Shown one piece after another: positions 50,651-60,153 of a stretch of DNA of 64,000 nt. The DNA comes from SCTM01 sp965279655 (GTDB taxonomy: Bacteria > Pseudomonadota > Alphaproteobacteria > Rhodospirillales > Rhodospirillaceae): the NCBI GenBank assembly GCA_965279655.1, contig OZ257255.1, forward strand, positions 4,774,001 through 4,838,000. The letters are read 5' to 3'. The position numbers and the translations under genes are program-made. The number at the start of each line of letters is the position of its first letter. Within the stretch, counting starts at the first letter, position 1. The notes beneath the pieces are model-generated. The model did no database searches. It saw nothing but the letters and a program-made list of their open reading frames with translations, and was not told the DNA's origin.

Positions 50651-52345
50651 CTACGCCCCCGCCGTGCGGTTGGCGAGGTGTGTGCCCAGTTGGGCCGCGA
50701 TCTCCGCGATGACGTTTCCTCCCTCGGCCTGTGCACGGATCAAGCGCATGCGTGGGTACCACGGACTGTCGTCGCGCTTGTCGAACCAATGCCAAAGGGC
50801 CCCCGGCCCCGAACGGACAATGGTCCACGTCGGGATATCGAGCGCGCCGGCCATATGGGCGGTGGCGTTGCTGATGCTGACCACCGCATCCATGGCGGCG
50901 ACCTGCGCGGCGAACGCGTCGAGGTCCTTCAGCGGATCGACGGCGGGGTCCGAGATGATCTTGACGCCACAGGTTGCTTCCGCCGCCGCGATCTCCTCGG
51001 CGCAATCGCCGTACTGCAGGTTGACCCAGGTGACGTTGGGCAGCTTGAGCAGCGGGCCCCAATCCATCAGCGGAACGGATTTGGCCGCATTCGTCTTGGC
51101 ATTCGCCGACGTCCGCCAAGCAAGACCAATCAGCCTCTGTCCGTCTTGGCGATAGGCGGTGCGCATCCGCGCCGTGCGGTCCGCGTCCGGGCGCAGGTAG
51201 CCCGCGTGCTTGGGGAATGACTTGAAATCACGCCGGAACTGCCGCGCCGTGTCCGCGAGCGCAACGTGCGCGTCAAAAGGTCCTTGAAACCGTGCATGCG
51301 TGGGCTCGGTACGTGGGAAGAATTCGACACCGGGAAAAGAGCGCGCGAACAGCGCGACCAGGCGCGGTTCGCACTCGACGGTCAGCTTGACCTCTTGCGC
51401 GAGGATGTCTGGGATCAGGTTGGCGAACATGATCTCTTCGCCGATGCCCTGGTCCGTCCAGGCAAGCAGGTGTTGTCCCGATACGATGTTCCCGCCCAAC
51501 CGCGGCGCCATGAACATGCGCTGTGCCAGGAAGCCCACGTCGCGTCGGTGTCGCGCCGCGTAGAGGCCCCAACCTTCGGCGAGTTGGCCGGATTTCAGAA
51601 GCGCGGTCGCGAGACTGTAGCGGCTGATCGCGTCTTCGGGCTGAAGGTCCACCGCCGCCCGCAGCTGTTCGATGGCGCCTTCCGTGCGTCCCGCCCGGTC
51701 AAGCATCACGCCCAGGAGTTCGCGGCTGGCGCGGTCGTTCGGATCGATCTGCAGGGCGAGGCGGAAATACTTTTCCGCTTCGGCCACGTCGGAAGCGTGC
51801 ATCCGCAGCAGCCCGATCAACCGGATTGCGCCGACGCGCCGTGGTTCGTGATGCACCGCTTCCTGTGCGCTTTCCAGCGCCGCGTCGAACTGGCCGAGAT
51901 CGCGCAAGGCATAGGCAATCGCTTCGAGAGCTTCGCCCCAGCCGGGACGCAGCGCGATCGCCTTGGCGAATGAATCGCGGGCCGCGGCGACCGCGCCAAG
52001 TGCTTGATGACAGTGCCCGGCGAGGACAAGCGCTTCGGGAGAGGCCGGATTGAGTTCAAGCGCCCGGGTCAACGCCTTCAGCCCATCGGTGGGGCGGCCC
52101 GTGCGCCATAGCGCCGACCCTAAGTTTACCCAAACCTCGAAGTTGGTGACGGCGGGCGTCGCCGCGCGCTCGAACAGATCGACCGCTTCGCCGATCTGTC
52201 CCTGCTGGAATGCGATGACGCCGGCGAGATGCAGGGCCTCGCTGTTGTTCGACTCTTCCACAAACCCCGCGCGATAGGCCTTCAGCGCTTCCGGCAGTTT
52301 GCCGGCGCGATGAAGCGCCATCGCTCGCTCAAAGTGCGGGTTCAT
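50651..52345 (-). CDS. TPR + GT-B (GT9-like) protein D
   Basis: A 564-residue member from the ATG at 52345. Seven to eight tetratricopeptide repeats occupy residues 1-250 (FERAMALHRAGKLPEALKAYRAG is the first). The catalytic-like part has LAWTDQGIGEEIMFANLIPD, LAWRTSANAKTNAAKSVPL and SISNATAHMAGALDIPTWTI. Here the signature Asn-Thr-Thr is Asn-Ala-Thr and GDE is GEE, the most divergent of the seven copies. It follows the GT-A gene by ten bases. Confidence 0.82.
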   Translation of the reverse strand: MNPHFERAMALHRAGKLPEALKAYRAGFVEESNNSEALHLAGVIAFQQGQIGEAVDLFERAATPAVTNFEVWVNLGSALWRTGRPTDGLKALTRALELNPASPEALVLAGHCHQALGAVAAARDSFAKAIALRPGWGEALEAIAYALRDLGQFDAALESAQEAVHHEPRRVGAIRLIGLLRMHASDVAEAEKYFRLALQIDPNDRASRELLGVMLDRAGRTEGAIEQLRAAVDLQPEDAISRYSLATALLKSGQLAEGWGLYAARHRRDVGFLAQRMFMAPRLGGNIVSGQHLLAWTDQGIGEEIMFANLIPDILAQEVKLTVECEPRLVALFARSFPGVEFFPRTEPTHARFQGPFDAHVALADTARQFRRDFKSFPKHAGYLRPDADRTARMRTAYRQDGQRLIGLAWRTSANAKTNAAKSVPLMDWGPLLKLPNVTWVNLQYGDCAEEIAAAEATCGVKIISDPAVDPLKDLDAFAAQVAAMDAVVSISNATAHMAGALDIPTWTIVRSGPGALWHWFDKRDDSPWYPRMRLIRAQAEGGNVIAEIAAQLGTHLANRTAGA

Positions 52346-52355
52346 CGACCGACAT

Positions 52356-53030
52356 TCAGCCTGCGTGCAGCATGCGCTCGCGTTCGGCCAGCCACAGGTC
52401 GGCGTAGCCGCAGTCTTTGAAGTCGTCGAAGTACGGTCCGCCTTCCGTGTAGTGGATGAGAGAAAGCTCCTCCGGCGGCAGCGACGGATCGTAGTCGACC
52501 AGGTGGTTCCAGCGATGCGGGATTTCACCGATGAGATCGTCGCTCGCCAGCCACTTGAACTGATGGAGTTGAAGCCCCGTGGCGGTGTTGACGTACTCAG
52601 GCGTGAGCGCGGTGCACTTTGCGTTGTTGAACAGGATCACGCTCGACCAATTCTTTTTCTCGTACTTGGTTTGCGGCTCGCCGAGGAATTTCACGGTCTC
52701 CTTCGGCACATGTTCATGTTTCACGACCTGCACGGCATAGCGGTCGTCGCGCAGTTTCCACAGCTTGGCGACGTCGTCCAGGGCGAGCATGTCGCAGTCG
52801 CAGAACAAGCTCCAACCCTCGTAGCCGCTCAGGTAAGGCACAAGGAACCGGCTGAAGGAGAAGTCCGTGGACTGCAACGAATTGCGCTCGCGCGTGAAGA
52901 GGCCCTTCAGTTCCGAGAGAATGAGCGGCGCGATACTCACCGGGGCGGAGGCCAGACGGTGGAAGCTGTGGGAAAGCACGTGAAACGCAACCGTTTCGCG
53001 TGCGTCGTAACCGATGAAAATGCGAATCAT
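52356..53030 (-). CDS. GT-A-like glycosyltransferase within the TPR operon
   Basis: A 224-residue protein without tetratricopeptide repeats. It starts MIRIFIGYDARETVAFHVL, has FLVPYLSGYEGWSLFCDCD with a DxD-type metal motif (DCD), a KKNWSSVILFNN segment and HRWNHLVDYD with IHYTEGGPYF near the end. This pattern matches small GT-A (GT8-like) transferases with a final H-x-x-x-G-type donor motif. I prefer the ATG at 53030; one at 53045 adds five residues. It lies between proteins E and D in the same transcript. Confidence 0.8.
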   Translation of the reverse strand: MIRIFIGYDARETVAFHVLSHSFHRLASAPVSIAPLILSELKGLFTRERNSLQSTDFSFSRFLVPYLSGYEGWSLFCDCDMLALDDVAKLWKLRDDRYAVQVVKHEHVPKETVKFLGEPQTKYEKKNWSSVILFNNAKCTALTPEYVNTATGLQLHQFKWLASDDLIGEIPHRWNHLVDYDPSLPPEELSLIHYTEGGPYFDDFKDCGYADLWLAERERMLHAG

Positions 53031-53071
53031 TGTTGTGGCCGTCATCCCGAAATCGTGGGGTCCTTCGTAGC

Positions 53072-55165
53072 TCAACCGGATCGTCCTGTCGCCCATTCCG
53101 CAAGGCGCTTGGCGGCGGTGGCGATCACCGGCCCCCAATCCGCCGCCGCGGACTGCCGCAGGAACTCCACCGACGGATACCACGCGGAACGGGGTTGGCC
53201 CCGGAACCAATACCAGATGCGTCCGCGACCCTCCGGGAGCAGGACCCAGGTGGGAATCCCCAAGGCGCCGGCGGTGTGGACGGTGGTATTGCTGGTGGAC
53301 AGGACGAGGTCCATCGCCGCGGTCTGGGCGGCGAACGCGTCCATGTCCTGCAGCTGGTCGACCGATGTATCAGTGATGATATCGACCCCGAAGCGCGTGC
53401 GGATGTCGTTCAGATCGGCGGTGTGATCGCCGTACTGCAGATTGACGAACGTGACCCCCGGCACCGTCAGTATCGGCGCGAGATCCTGAAGGCGTAGGCT
53501 CTTGAGCGAACCGATCTCAGGATTGCCGCTGCCCCAGGACAGGCCCACCAGTTTGGCGCCGGGCCGCGCGGCTTGATACTTCGCGCGCAGAGCGTCGCGC
53601 CGCGCCGCGTCGGGCGCAAGAAAGCCGCTGGTCGTCGGGAAGGCGGTTAAATCCGGGCGGAACCTCTGGCCCAGTTCACCCATAGACATTTGAAGATCTA
53701 TGTCGGGCGGGAGCGGGTCGATCGCGGGGCGGAAGTCCGGCGGCGGGAAGGCGATTGTGCCGACCCTCGCGGTGGGAAACGAGCGCCGCAGCAACGGCAC
53801 CATGCGCGGCGAACAGCGGATTGTGACGCGCCCGGCCGCGGCGACGAGGTCGGGTAGCATGCTGGCCACCATCAACTCATCGCCGATGCCTTGCTCGGTC
53901 CACGCAAGCACGTGCTTGCCCGTGAGGTCCTCGCCAGCCCAACGCTTGCCCGGAAACAACGTGTGGCGGGCCTTGGCCGACGCATGCTTCAGGCGCCAGT
54001 CGAAGGCGGGCCAGCCCTCACGCAGGCGGCCGGCGGCGAGCAAAGTGATCGCCTTGTTGTACTGCGTGTCCACGTGCTCGGGCCGACGCGTGAGCACCTC
54101 GTCGAGCCGCGCGATGGATTCATCCGTGCGTCCGAGATCGTCCAACACGGCTGCGGCATTGAGTGTCACCGTGTCCTTGTCCTCCACGGTGGCGAGCGCG
54201 CGTTCGTATTTCTCGAGCGCTTCGCCGCTGCGGCCTAAGGCGCGCAAGGCGAGACCGAGATTGTTCAGCACTTCGCCGCGATCCGGCACCAGGGCGAGGA
54301 CGGCGGCATAGGCCTCGACGGCTTCGGCGGGCCGCCCGAGGTTTGCGGATAGGACGGCTTTGGCGTTAAGCGCGTGCCAGTTTGCCGGCTGTGCGGCGAT
54401 GGCCTCATCGTAGATTGCGACCGCGCGTTCGTAGAACTGACGCGCGGGAATGTAATGCGACTGCTCCCGCAGGGCATCGCCCTGACGCTTGTACAATGCG
54501 GCGATGGCGGTCAGCGTTTCCGACTGACGGCTGGGTTCGCTGTTCAGCCGCCGGTAGATCGCTTCCGCCTGCGCGAACGCGGCCCACCCCGCTTGCTGAT
54601 CCCCCGCGGCGAATTCAGCTTCGCCAAGGTCGAGTGCCAGCTGCGGTTCTGCCGGGAAAGCGGCTGCGGCAACACGCGCGGATGCATGCCAGCCGGCGAA
54701 GTCACCGGCGGCGCGCAGAGACTGCCCGAGCCGCAAATGCGCTTCCGCATTGCGCGGGGCGGCGGCGACGAGGCCGCGATAGAGCGGCACGGCCTCGGCC
54801 GCCCGGCCCGAGCGCAAGAGCAGGATCGCCAATCCCGACTGAGCTTCGGCAAGCCGCTCGAACTTCAGGGCGTCCCGGTAGTGGGCTTCCGCCCCGGCAA
54901 CGTCGCCGAGCCGGGCCTTGATGTCACCCAGCGTGACGTGAGATGCGGCCAAGTCCGGCTTCACCGACAGGGCGCGCGCGAGCAGGTCCTGCGCTTTCAC
55001 CATGTCGCCGCGCTGGGCGGCGAGCAGCCCCGACATATGCAGCAGTCCGGCATCGCGTGGGTTCTGCTTCAGCAAGGTGCGATAGCCGCGCTCCGCCTCG
55101 TCGAGGGCGCCGCGCTGGTGCGCGTCCATCGCCTGTTGGCGCATGCGTGCCGTCTTGTCGCTCAT
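53072..55165 (-). CDS. TPR + GT-B (GT9-like) protein E
   Basis: The longest member, 697 residues from the ATG at 55165. About eleven tetratricopeptide repeats fill residues 1-400, with one irregular stretch (RLNSEPSRQSETLTAIAALY) between blocks. The GT-B-like part has LAWTEQGIGDELMVASMLPD, LSWGSGNPEIGSLKSLRL and STSNTTVHTAGALGIPTWVL. In the SWR motif it has SWGS, unlike its neighbours. Its start overlaps the stop of the preceding gene F by four bases. Confidence 0.82.
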   Translation of the reverse strand: MSDKTARMRQQAMDAHQRGALDEAERGYRTLLKQNPRDAGLLHMSGLLAAQRGDMVKAQDLLARALSVKPDLAASHVTLGDIKARLGDVAGAEAHYRDALKFERLAEAQSGLAILLLRSGRAAEAVPLYRGLVAAAPRNAEAHLRLGQSLRAAGDFAGWHASARVAAAAFPAEPQLALDLGEAEFAAGDQQAGWAAFAQAEAIYRRLNSEPSRQSETLTAIAALYKRQGDALREQSHYIPARQFYERAVAIYDEAIAAQPANWHALNAKAVLSANLGRPAEAVEAYAAVLALVPDRGEVLNNLGLALRALGRSGEALEKYERALATVEDKDTVTLNAAAVLDDLGRTDESIARLDEVLTRRPEHVDTQYNKAITLLAAGRLREGWPAFDWRLKHASAKARHTLFPGKRWAGEDLTGKHVLAWTEQGIGDELMVASMLPDLVAAAGRVTIRCSPRMVPLLRRSFPTARVGTIAFPPPDFRPAIDPLPPDIDLQMSMGELGQRFRPDLTAFPTTSGFLAPDAARRDALRAKYQAARPGAKLVGLSWGSGNPEIGSLKSLRLQDLAPILTVPGVTFVNLQYGDHTADLNDIRTRFGVDIITDTSVDQLQDMDAFAAQTAAMDLVLSTSNTTVHTAGALGIPTWVLLPEGRGRIWYWFRGQPRSAWYPSVEFLRQSAAADWGPVIATAAKRLAEWATGRSG

Positions 55166-56649
55166 GGCGCGCCCGCCCATTCGCGCAACCGGGCGGCAAC
55201 ATCTTGGATCGCCGGGCTCCAGTCTCCGGCGTGCCTCTGACGGACCAAGCGCACGCCCGGATACCACGGGCTATCGACGCGATTCAGGAACCAGTACCAG
55301 ATGCGGCCGCGTGCGGCGGGCACCATCACCCAGGTCGGCAGGCCGAGGCCGCCGGCGACGTGCACCGTGGTGTTGCTGACAGAAATCACGAGATCCATCG
55401 CCGCGACCTGCGCCGCGAAGGCGTCGAGGTCCTTCAACGGATCGATGGCCGGATCGTGGAGGATTTGGATGCCGAAGCGCTGCTCAGCATCACGGATTTC
55501 CGCCGCGCAGTCGCCGTATTGAAGGCAGACAAACCGCACGCCTGGGGTTCGCAGGACGGGTTCCCACGTGGCAAGAGGCTGGGACTTCTCGCCTTCCACC
55601 CCGACGGCTCGGCTGCGCCAGGAGATTCCAACGAGGGGCGAATTCGAATCGCCGCGATACTGCGCGCGCAACGCATCGCGGTGCGTGGGATCGGCCTGCA
55701 AGATCGCGCGCGATGTGCCGAAGCTTTCGCGCGTAGGCCGCAGGTGCCGCCCCAGTTCCGACAGCGAGATCTGAAATCGAAAAGCGTCCGGCGTCACGCC
55801 GTCGATTGTGTCGATGACGGTGATCGTCGGAAATGATCGACGGAAAAGCGGCGTCATGCGCTCCGAGCACAGAAGTGAGACGGCCGCGCCGCGCGCGAGG
55901 AGATCGGGCAACATGCTGGCGATCAGAATCTCATCGCCGGGTCCTTGCTCGGTCCACACCAGCACGCGCACCCCGTCGAGCAGTTCGCCGGCCCAATAGG
56001 GCAGGGGGAATACGCCATGCTTCGCCGCCGTGTCGGCTCGGCGCCAGCGCCAGACATATTCCGCCCATCCCTCGCTGAATCGTTCGCGCGCGAGCAGGGA
56101 GAGGGCGCGGTAGTAATGCGCGGTGGCGTTCTCAGGATCGCGCGCCAGCAGTTTGTCGTAGGCGGGAATCACCTCGTCGAACCGGCCTTCGATTTCGCGG
56201 ACGGTCACTGTGTTGATCAGCGCGGTGGCCAGCGTGGGATCGTGCTGAAGGGCTTTGTCGAAACTGGCCGCCGCGTCCTTATACCGCCGAAGTTGTAGCA
56301 ACACGCCGCCCAGGTCGCTCTCGGCTCTCGCATTCTGGGGCTGCAGCTTCAGGACGCTTCGCAAGTGCCGTTCTGCATCGGCGAATTTTCCGTCGCGGAT
56401 CAAATAGGTACTGAGATTGTGATGCGCATCGGGGAATTTCGGGAGCGCCTTGAGGGCGCGTCCGATGAGTTCAATCGCTTCCTGAAGTTCGCCGCGGTCG
56501 CCATGGATCCGGCCCAGGAGGTGGAGCGCATCCGGATGTTGAGGCTGCAGCGCCAGGATCGCGCGATAGCCGCGTTCCGCGCCGACGAGGTCGCCGCGGC
56601 GATGATCCGCCATGGCGGCTTCGAGCATGTTTTGCGTAACCGCGCTCAC
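55162..56649 (-). CDS. TPR + GT-B (GT9-like) protein F
   Basis: A 495-residue member. The start is the GTG at 56649, which overlaps the stop of protein G as GTGA; no upstream extension is compatible with the repeats. About five to six tetratricopeptide repeats (1-200) lead into LVWTEQGPGDEILIASMLPD, SWRSRAVGVEGEKSQPL and SVSNTTVHVAGGLGLPTWVM. It shares the Gly-Gly-Leu-Gly loop with protein G, suggesting these two are sisters. Confidence 0.82.
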   Translation of the reverse strand: MSAVTQNMLEAAMADHRRGDLVGAERGYRAILALQPQHPDALHLLGRIHGDRGELQEAIELIGRALKALPKFPDAHHNLSTYLIRDGKFADAERHLRSVLKLQPQNARAESDLGGVLLQLRRYKDAAASFDKALQHDPTLATALINTVTVREIEGRFDEVIPAYDKLLARDPENATAHYYRALSLLARERFSEGWAEYVWRWRRADTAAKHGVFPLPYWAGELLDGVRVLVWTEQGPGDEILIASMLPDLLARGAAVSLLCSERMTPLFRRSFPTITVIDTIDGVTPDAFRFQISLSELGRHLRPTRESFGTSRAILQADPTHRDALRAQYRGDSNSPLVGISWRSRAVGVEGEKSQPLATWEPVLRTPGVRFVCLQYGDCAAEIRDAEQRFGIQILHDPAIDPLKDLDAFAAQVAAMDLVISVSNTTVHVAGGLGLPTWVMVPAARGRIWYWFLNRVDSPWYPGVRLVRQRHAGDWSPAIQDVAARLREWAGAP

Positions 56650-58325
56650 GCGGCCCACGCTTTCAGCGCGGCGGCGATGTCGCCGAGCACGGGCGCCCAT
56701 TGCCCTTGGGCGGCTTGCCGGAACAGCTTCATGGTCGGGTACCACGGGCTGTCGTCCCGCTCGCGGAACCAATACCAGTGCGCGCCGTGTCCGTGCGGCA
56801 CCAGCGTCCACACCGGCGTTCCGAGGCCGCCGGCGAAGTGGACGGTCGTGTTGCTCACCGAAATCACCAAGTCCATCGCCGCGACTTGTGCCGCGAAGCC
56901 GTCCAGGTCCGTGAGTGGATCGACGGCGGGATCGCTCGCGATATCAACGCCGATCCGCGCGCGCGTCGCGGCAATCTCCGCGGAGGTGTTGCCGTATTGC
57001 AGATTATGGAAATGCACGCCGGGTGCGGACAGAATCGATTGCCAGTCCGCCAGGCTCATGGACTTGAACACCCCGGTGGACGGGCTCGCGCTGCGCCACG
57101 AGATGCCGATATTGCGCCCCTGCGGCAGGCGCGACTTGATCGCCGCGACGCGCTGTGGATCGGGAACGAGGAATCCCGCGCGTTTCGGAAACGCCGCGAA
57201 ATCCGGCCGCAGATAGCGCGCGGCGTCGGCGAGGGCGAACTTCAAGTCGAAGGGTCCGATGTCGTCCGCCGCGCGCGACCGCACGCTGACATTCGGGAAC
57301 GAGCGTTGAAACAGCGTCACCAGACGCGGCTCGCACAACAGCGTGCACCGTGCGGCAGCTTGAGCGAGTTCCGGCAGCAGACTCGCGGAAAGGATCTCGT
57401 CGCCGACGCCGTACTCCGTCCACACGACAATGCGCTTTCCGGCAAGGGATTCTCCCTGCCAACCGGTTGCATCCGCGGGGGCGAAGGCGCCGGGCTGACC
57501 GGCGATGCGGAAGGCGTAATCCGCCCAGCCCTTGGCGAGTTCGCCCAGCGTCAGGAGCACGTAACCGCGACAGCCGCGCGCTTCGGGCATGCCCGGCGCC
57601 AACCGCAACGCGGTGTCGAAGTCCGCGATCGCGCCGGCAAAGTCGTTCTTGAATCGCCGCGCGTTGCCGCGATTGATGTAGGCGAACGGGAAACTCGCAT
57701 CGCGCGCGATCGCTTGGTCGTGCAAGGCAATTGCGCCGTCGAGATCGCCGCGCTCTTCCAGAATACGTCCGAGATTGGTGATCGGCGCGGCGGCGCGCGG
57801 CTGCAATCTCATCGCCTTGCGGAAAGCCTCTTCGGCGGCCCCCGCGTTCCCGCGCTTCAGCAGCACGTCACCCAGCTGGTCCCACAACAGCGCCTCGTTC
57901 GGCAGAACCGCCAGGGCTTGGCGATAGGTTCCTTCGGCCTCTTCGAGCCGACCTTGGCGATGGAGGCTGTTGCCGAGGACCTGCCAGACGTGGCCGCTCT
58001 TCGGCGCGCTCGCGGCGGCGGCGCGCATCACGGTCTCGGCTTCGGCGAAGCGGCCGTGCTGTCCGAGGAGCGTGCCGAGCACCAAACTGGCTCCGGTGAC
58101 CGTCGGCGCGCGCTGCAGACAGGCGCGCAGCGCGGTCTCCGCGCCAGGGTGGTCGCCGCTCTGGAACAGCGCCAAGCCCAGGCCCGTCAGAGCGCCGACG
58201 TCGGTCGGGGCGGCGGCAAGGATTTCGCGAAAGACGCCGGCCGCTTCGGCGAACCGGCCTGCGTTGATCAGGCTCTCGCCGCGCTTGAGCGCCTGCGCGA
58301 TGTCAGCGGGTATATTCATGGTCAT
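56646..58325 (-). CDS. TPR + GT-B (GT9-like) protein G
   Basis: A 559-residue member and the first of the seven in transcription order, 69 bases after gspE. Seven tetratricopeptide repeats (5-250) include GHVWQVLGNSLHRQGRLEEAE. The catalytic-like domain has VVWTEYGVGDEILSASLLPE, SWRSASPSTGVFKSMSL, LQYGNTSAEI (Asn instead of Asp in LQYGD) and SVSNTTVHFAGGLGTPVWTL. Confidence 0.82.
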   Translation of the reverse strand: MTMNIPADIAQALKRGESLINAGRFAEAAGVFREILAAAPTDVGALTGLGLALFQSGDHPGAETALRACLQRAPTVTGASLVLGTLLGQHGRFAEAETVMRAAAASAPKSGHVWQVLGNSLHRQGRLEEAEGTYRQALAVLPNEALLWDQLGDVLLKRGNAGAAEEAFRKAMRLQPRAAAPITNLGRILEERGDLDGAIALHDQAIARDASFPFAYINRGNARRFKNDFAGAIADFDTALRLAPGMPEARGCRGYVLLTLGELAKGWADYAFRIAGQPGAFAPADATGWQGESLAGKRIVVWTEYGVGDEILSASLLPELAQAAARCTLLCEPRLVTLFQRSFPNVSVRSRAADDIGPFDLKFALADAARYLRPDFAAFPKRAGFLVPDPQRVAAIKSRLPQGRNIGISWRSASPSTGVFKSMSLADWQSILSAPGVHFHNLQYGNTSAEIAATRARIGVDIASDPAVDPLTDLDGFAAQVAAMDLVISVSNTTVHFAGGLGTPVWTLVPHGHGAHWYWFRERDDSPWYPTMKLFRQAAQGQWAPVLGDIAAALKAWAA

Positions 58326-58394
58326 GGATTTTCGCGCCCCGCCCCGCGCGGGAGTCAGCGCGTCGCGCCCGTTGTGGTGTGGTGGGCCTTAAGG

Positions 58395-60146
58395 TCAGGG
58401 CTCATCGACCCCGGCCTGTCCGGTGACCCGCAGCACTTCCTCGACGCTTGTTTCGCCCAGCCAGGCCTTGATCAGGCCGTCTTCCATGAGGCCGCGGAAG
58501 TCGCCTTCCCGCAGGACCTTGTCCATCTCGTGCAGCGGTTTCTGGCCCAGGATCATTTCAGCGATCCGGTCATTCATCATCGCCACTTCGTAGATGCCCA
58601 AGCGGCCGCGATAGCCGGTGCGCTGGCACTGTTTGCAGCCCACGGCCGCATACCATTGCGGCTGCGCCGGGACGAACGAGGCGAACTTCTGCTGCAAGGC
58701 TTCGCTGCGCTGGCGAATGGCCATCGGCGGCTCATGCGGCTTGCGGCAGTGCGGACACAAACGGCGCACGAGGCGTTGCGCCATCACCATGCGCACGGAC
58801 GAGGCCACCAGGAACGGCTCCACGCCCATGTCGATCAGGCGGGTGAATGCCGTGAGTGCATCGTTGGTGTGCAGGGTGGAGAACACCATGTGACCCGTCA
58901 GCGACGCCTGGACCGCGATCTGCGCGGTCTCAAGATCGCGGATTTCGCCGATCATGATCGTGTCCGGGTCCTGGCGCAGGATCGAGCGCAAGGCGCGGGC
59001 GAAGGTGTAGCCGATCTCGGCTTTCGTCTGCACCTGCGTGACGCCGGGGATGTTGTATTCCACGGGGTCTTCGACGGTGATGATCTTGCGCTTGCCGTCC
59101 TTGATGTGTTCGAGCGTCGCCTTCAGCGTGGTCGACTTACCCGAGCCGGTCGGACCGGTGACCAAGATGATGCCGTAAGGTTCCTGGGCGAGCTTGGCGA
59201 AGTTGTCGAGATGGTCCTGCGCCATGCCGATCTTGGCGAGGGAGAACTCCTTATGCTCCTTCATCAGAAGGCGCATGACGATGGACTCGCCCCATACGCC
59301 CGGCAGGCACGAGACGCGGATGTCGAGGTCGCGGCCGGAGATGCGCGTGCCGATGCGGCCGTCCTGCGGCAAGCGGCGTTCGGCGATATCCAAGCCGGAG
59401 ATCAGTTTGATGCGCGAGGCCACGGCGTCGAAGCGTGAGCGCGGCAGGGTCAGTCGGTCCTGCAGCACGCCGTCGATGCGGTAGCGGATGTCGAACTCGC
59501 GCTCGCGAGGTTCGACGTGAATATCCGAGGCGTTTTCGTTGACCGCCTGGGCGAGCGTGTTGGCGACCAATTCGACGACGGGCGCTTCTTCGGCCAACTC
59601 GCGCAGCAATGCCACATCGCCGTCGATGTCGACGCCGTCTGTGGTCATGGCGCGCCGCACCAGGTCCATCATGAGGTCGAGGTCGCGGTTGCGGATCAGC
59701 CACCAGCGGACGCTCTTCTCCGCGAACGCATCGCCCAAGGTCTCGCGCAGATTCGCCGAGACCGGATCGCGGCTGATGCAGTTCACCACGCCGTCGCTGC
59801 CGGTCCAGACCAAGGCGCTTTGGTCGATCCACCAGTCGATGGCGATTCCGGAACTCTTGATGCACGCGGCGTATTCCGCCGGGTCCTGCGGCAATTGTTC
59901 CGGCAGCAGCACCGGCAGGCCAAGCTGGCTCGCCAGCGCCGCGATCACCTTGTCTTCCGACACCGCGCCGATACGCACGAGAATGGCGCCGATCCGGCCG
60001 CCGTAGGTGCTTTGGAAAGAGAGGGCCTTGGCGATATCGGCCTCGCCGACGTCGCCGCGGGCAATCATGATCTCGCCCAGCACCGGCTGCGGCGCATCCG
60101 GCATGAGGGAATGATTCACCTGCACCGTTTGCGCGACCGCGCTCAT
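58395..60146 (-). CDS. gspE: Type II secretion ATPase GspE
   Basis: A 583-residue cytoplasmic ATPase that powers pseudopilus assembly. From the ATG at 60146: N-terminal GspE domain (about 15-150), Walker A GPTGSGKST (331-339), Asp box ITVEDPVEY, Walker B DPDTIMIGEIRD (393-404), His box LTGHMVFSTLHTND, and a zinc site starting CPHC (464 and 467) and closing with CKQC. The gene is about 15 kb from gspF, which it normally adjoins, and leads into seven TPR-glycosyltransferase genes. A HicB-like gene lies seven bases upstream. Confidence 0.95.
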   Translation of the reverse strand: MSAVAQTVQVNHSLMPDAPQPVLGEIMIARGDVGEADIAKALSFQSTYGGRIGAILVRIGAVSEDKVIAALASQLGLPVLLPEQLPQDPAEYAACIKSSGIAIDWWIDQSALVWTGSDGVVNCISRDPVSANLRETLGDAFAEKSVRWWLIRNRDLDLMMDLVRRAMTTDGVDIDGDVALLRELAEEAPVVELVANTLAQAVNENASDIHVEPREREFDIRYRIDGVLQDRLTLPRSRFDAVASRIKLISGLDIAERRLPQDGRIGTRISGRDLDIRVSCLPGVWGESIVMRLLMKEHKEFSLAKIGMAQDHLDNFAKLAQEPYGIILVTGPTGSGKSTTLKATLEHIKDGKRKIITVEDPVEYNIPGVTQVQTKAEIGYTFARALRSILRQDPDTIMIGEIRDLETAQIAVQASLTGHMVFSTLHTNDALTAFTRLIDMGVEPFLVASSVRMVMAQRLVRRLCPHCRKPHEPPMAIRQRSEALQQKFASFVPAQPQWYAAVGCKQCQRTGYRGRLGIYEVAMMNDRIAEMILGQKPLHEMDKVLREGDFRGLMEDGLIKAWLGETSVEEVLRVTGQAGVDEP

Positions 60147-60153
60147 CCCCGCG

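Noticed and set aside
45439..58325. Regular direct repeats suggesting a CRISPR or tandem-repeat array
   Set aside because: The repetition is at protein level (34-residue TPR units and paralogous genes) with varied DNA; no short identical repeats with spacers.
56700..59438. A 912-codon plus-strand frame antisense to protein G and gspE
   Set aside because: It crosses two well-supported minus-strand genes; no recognisable domain is visible.
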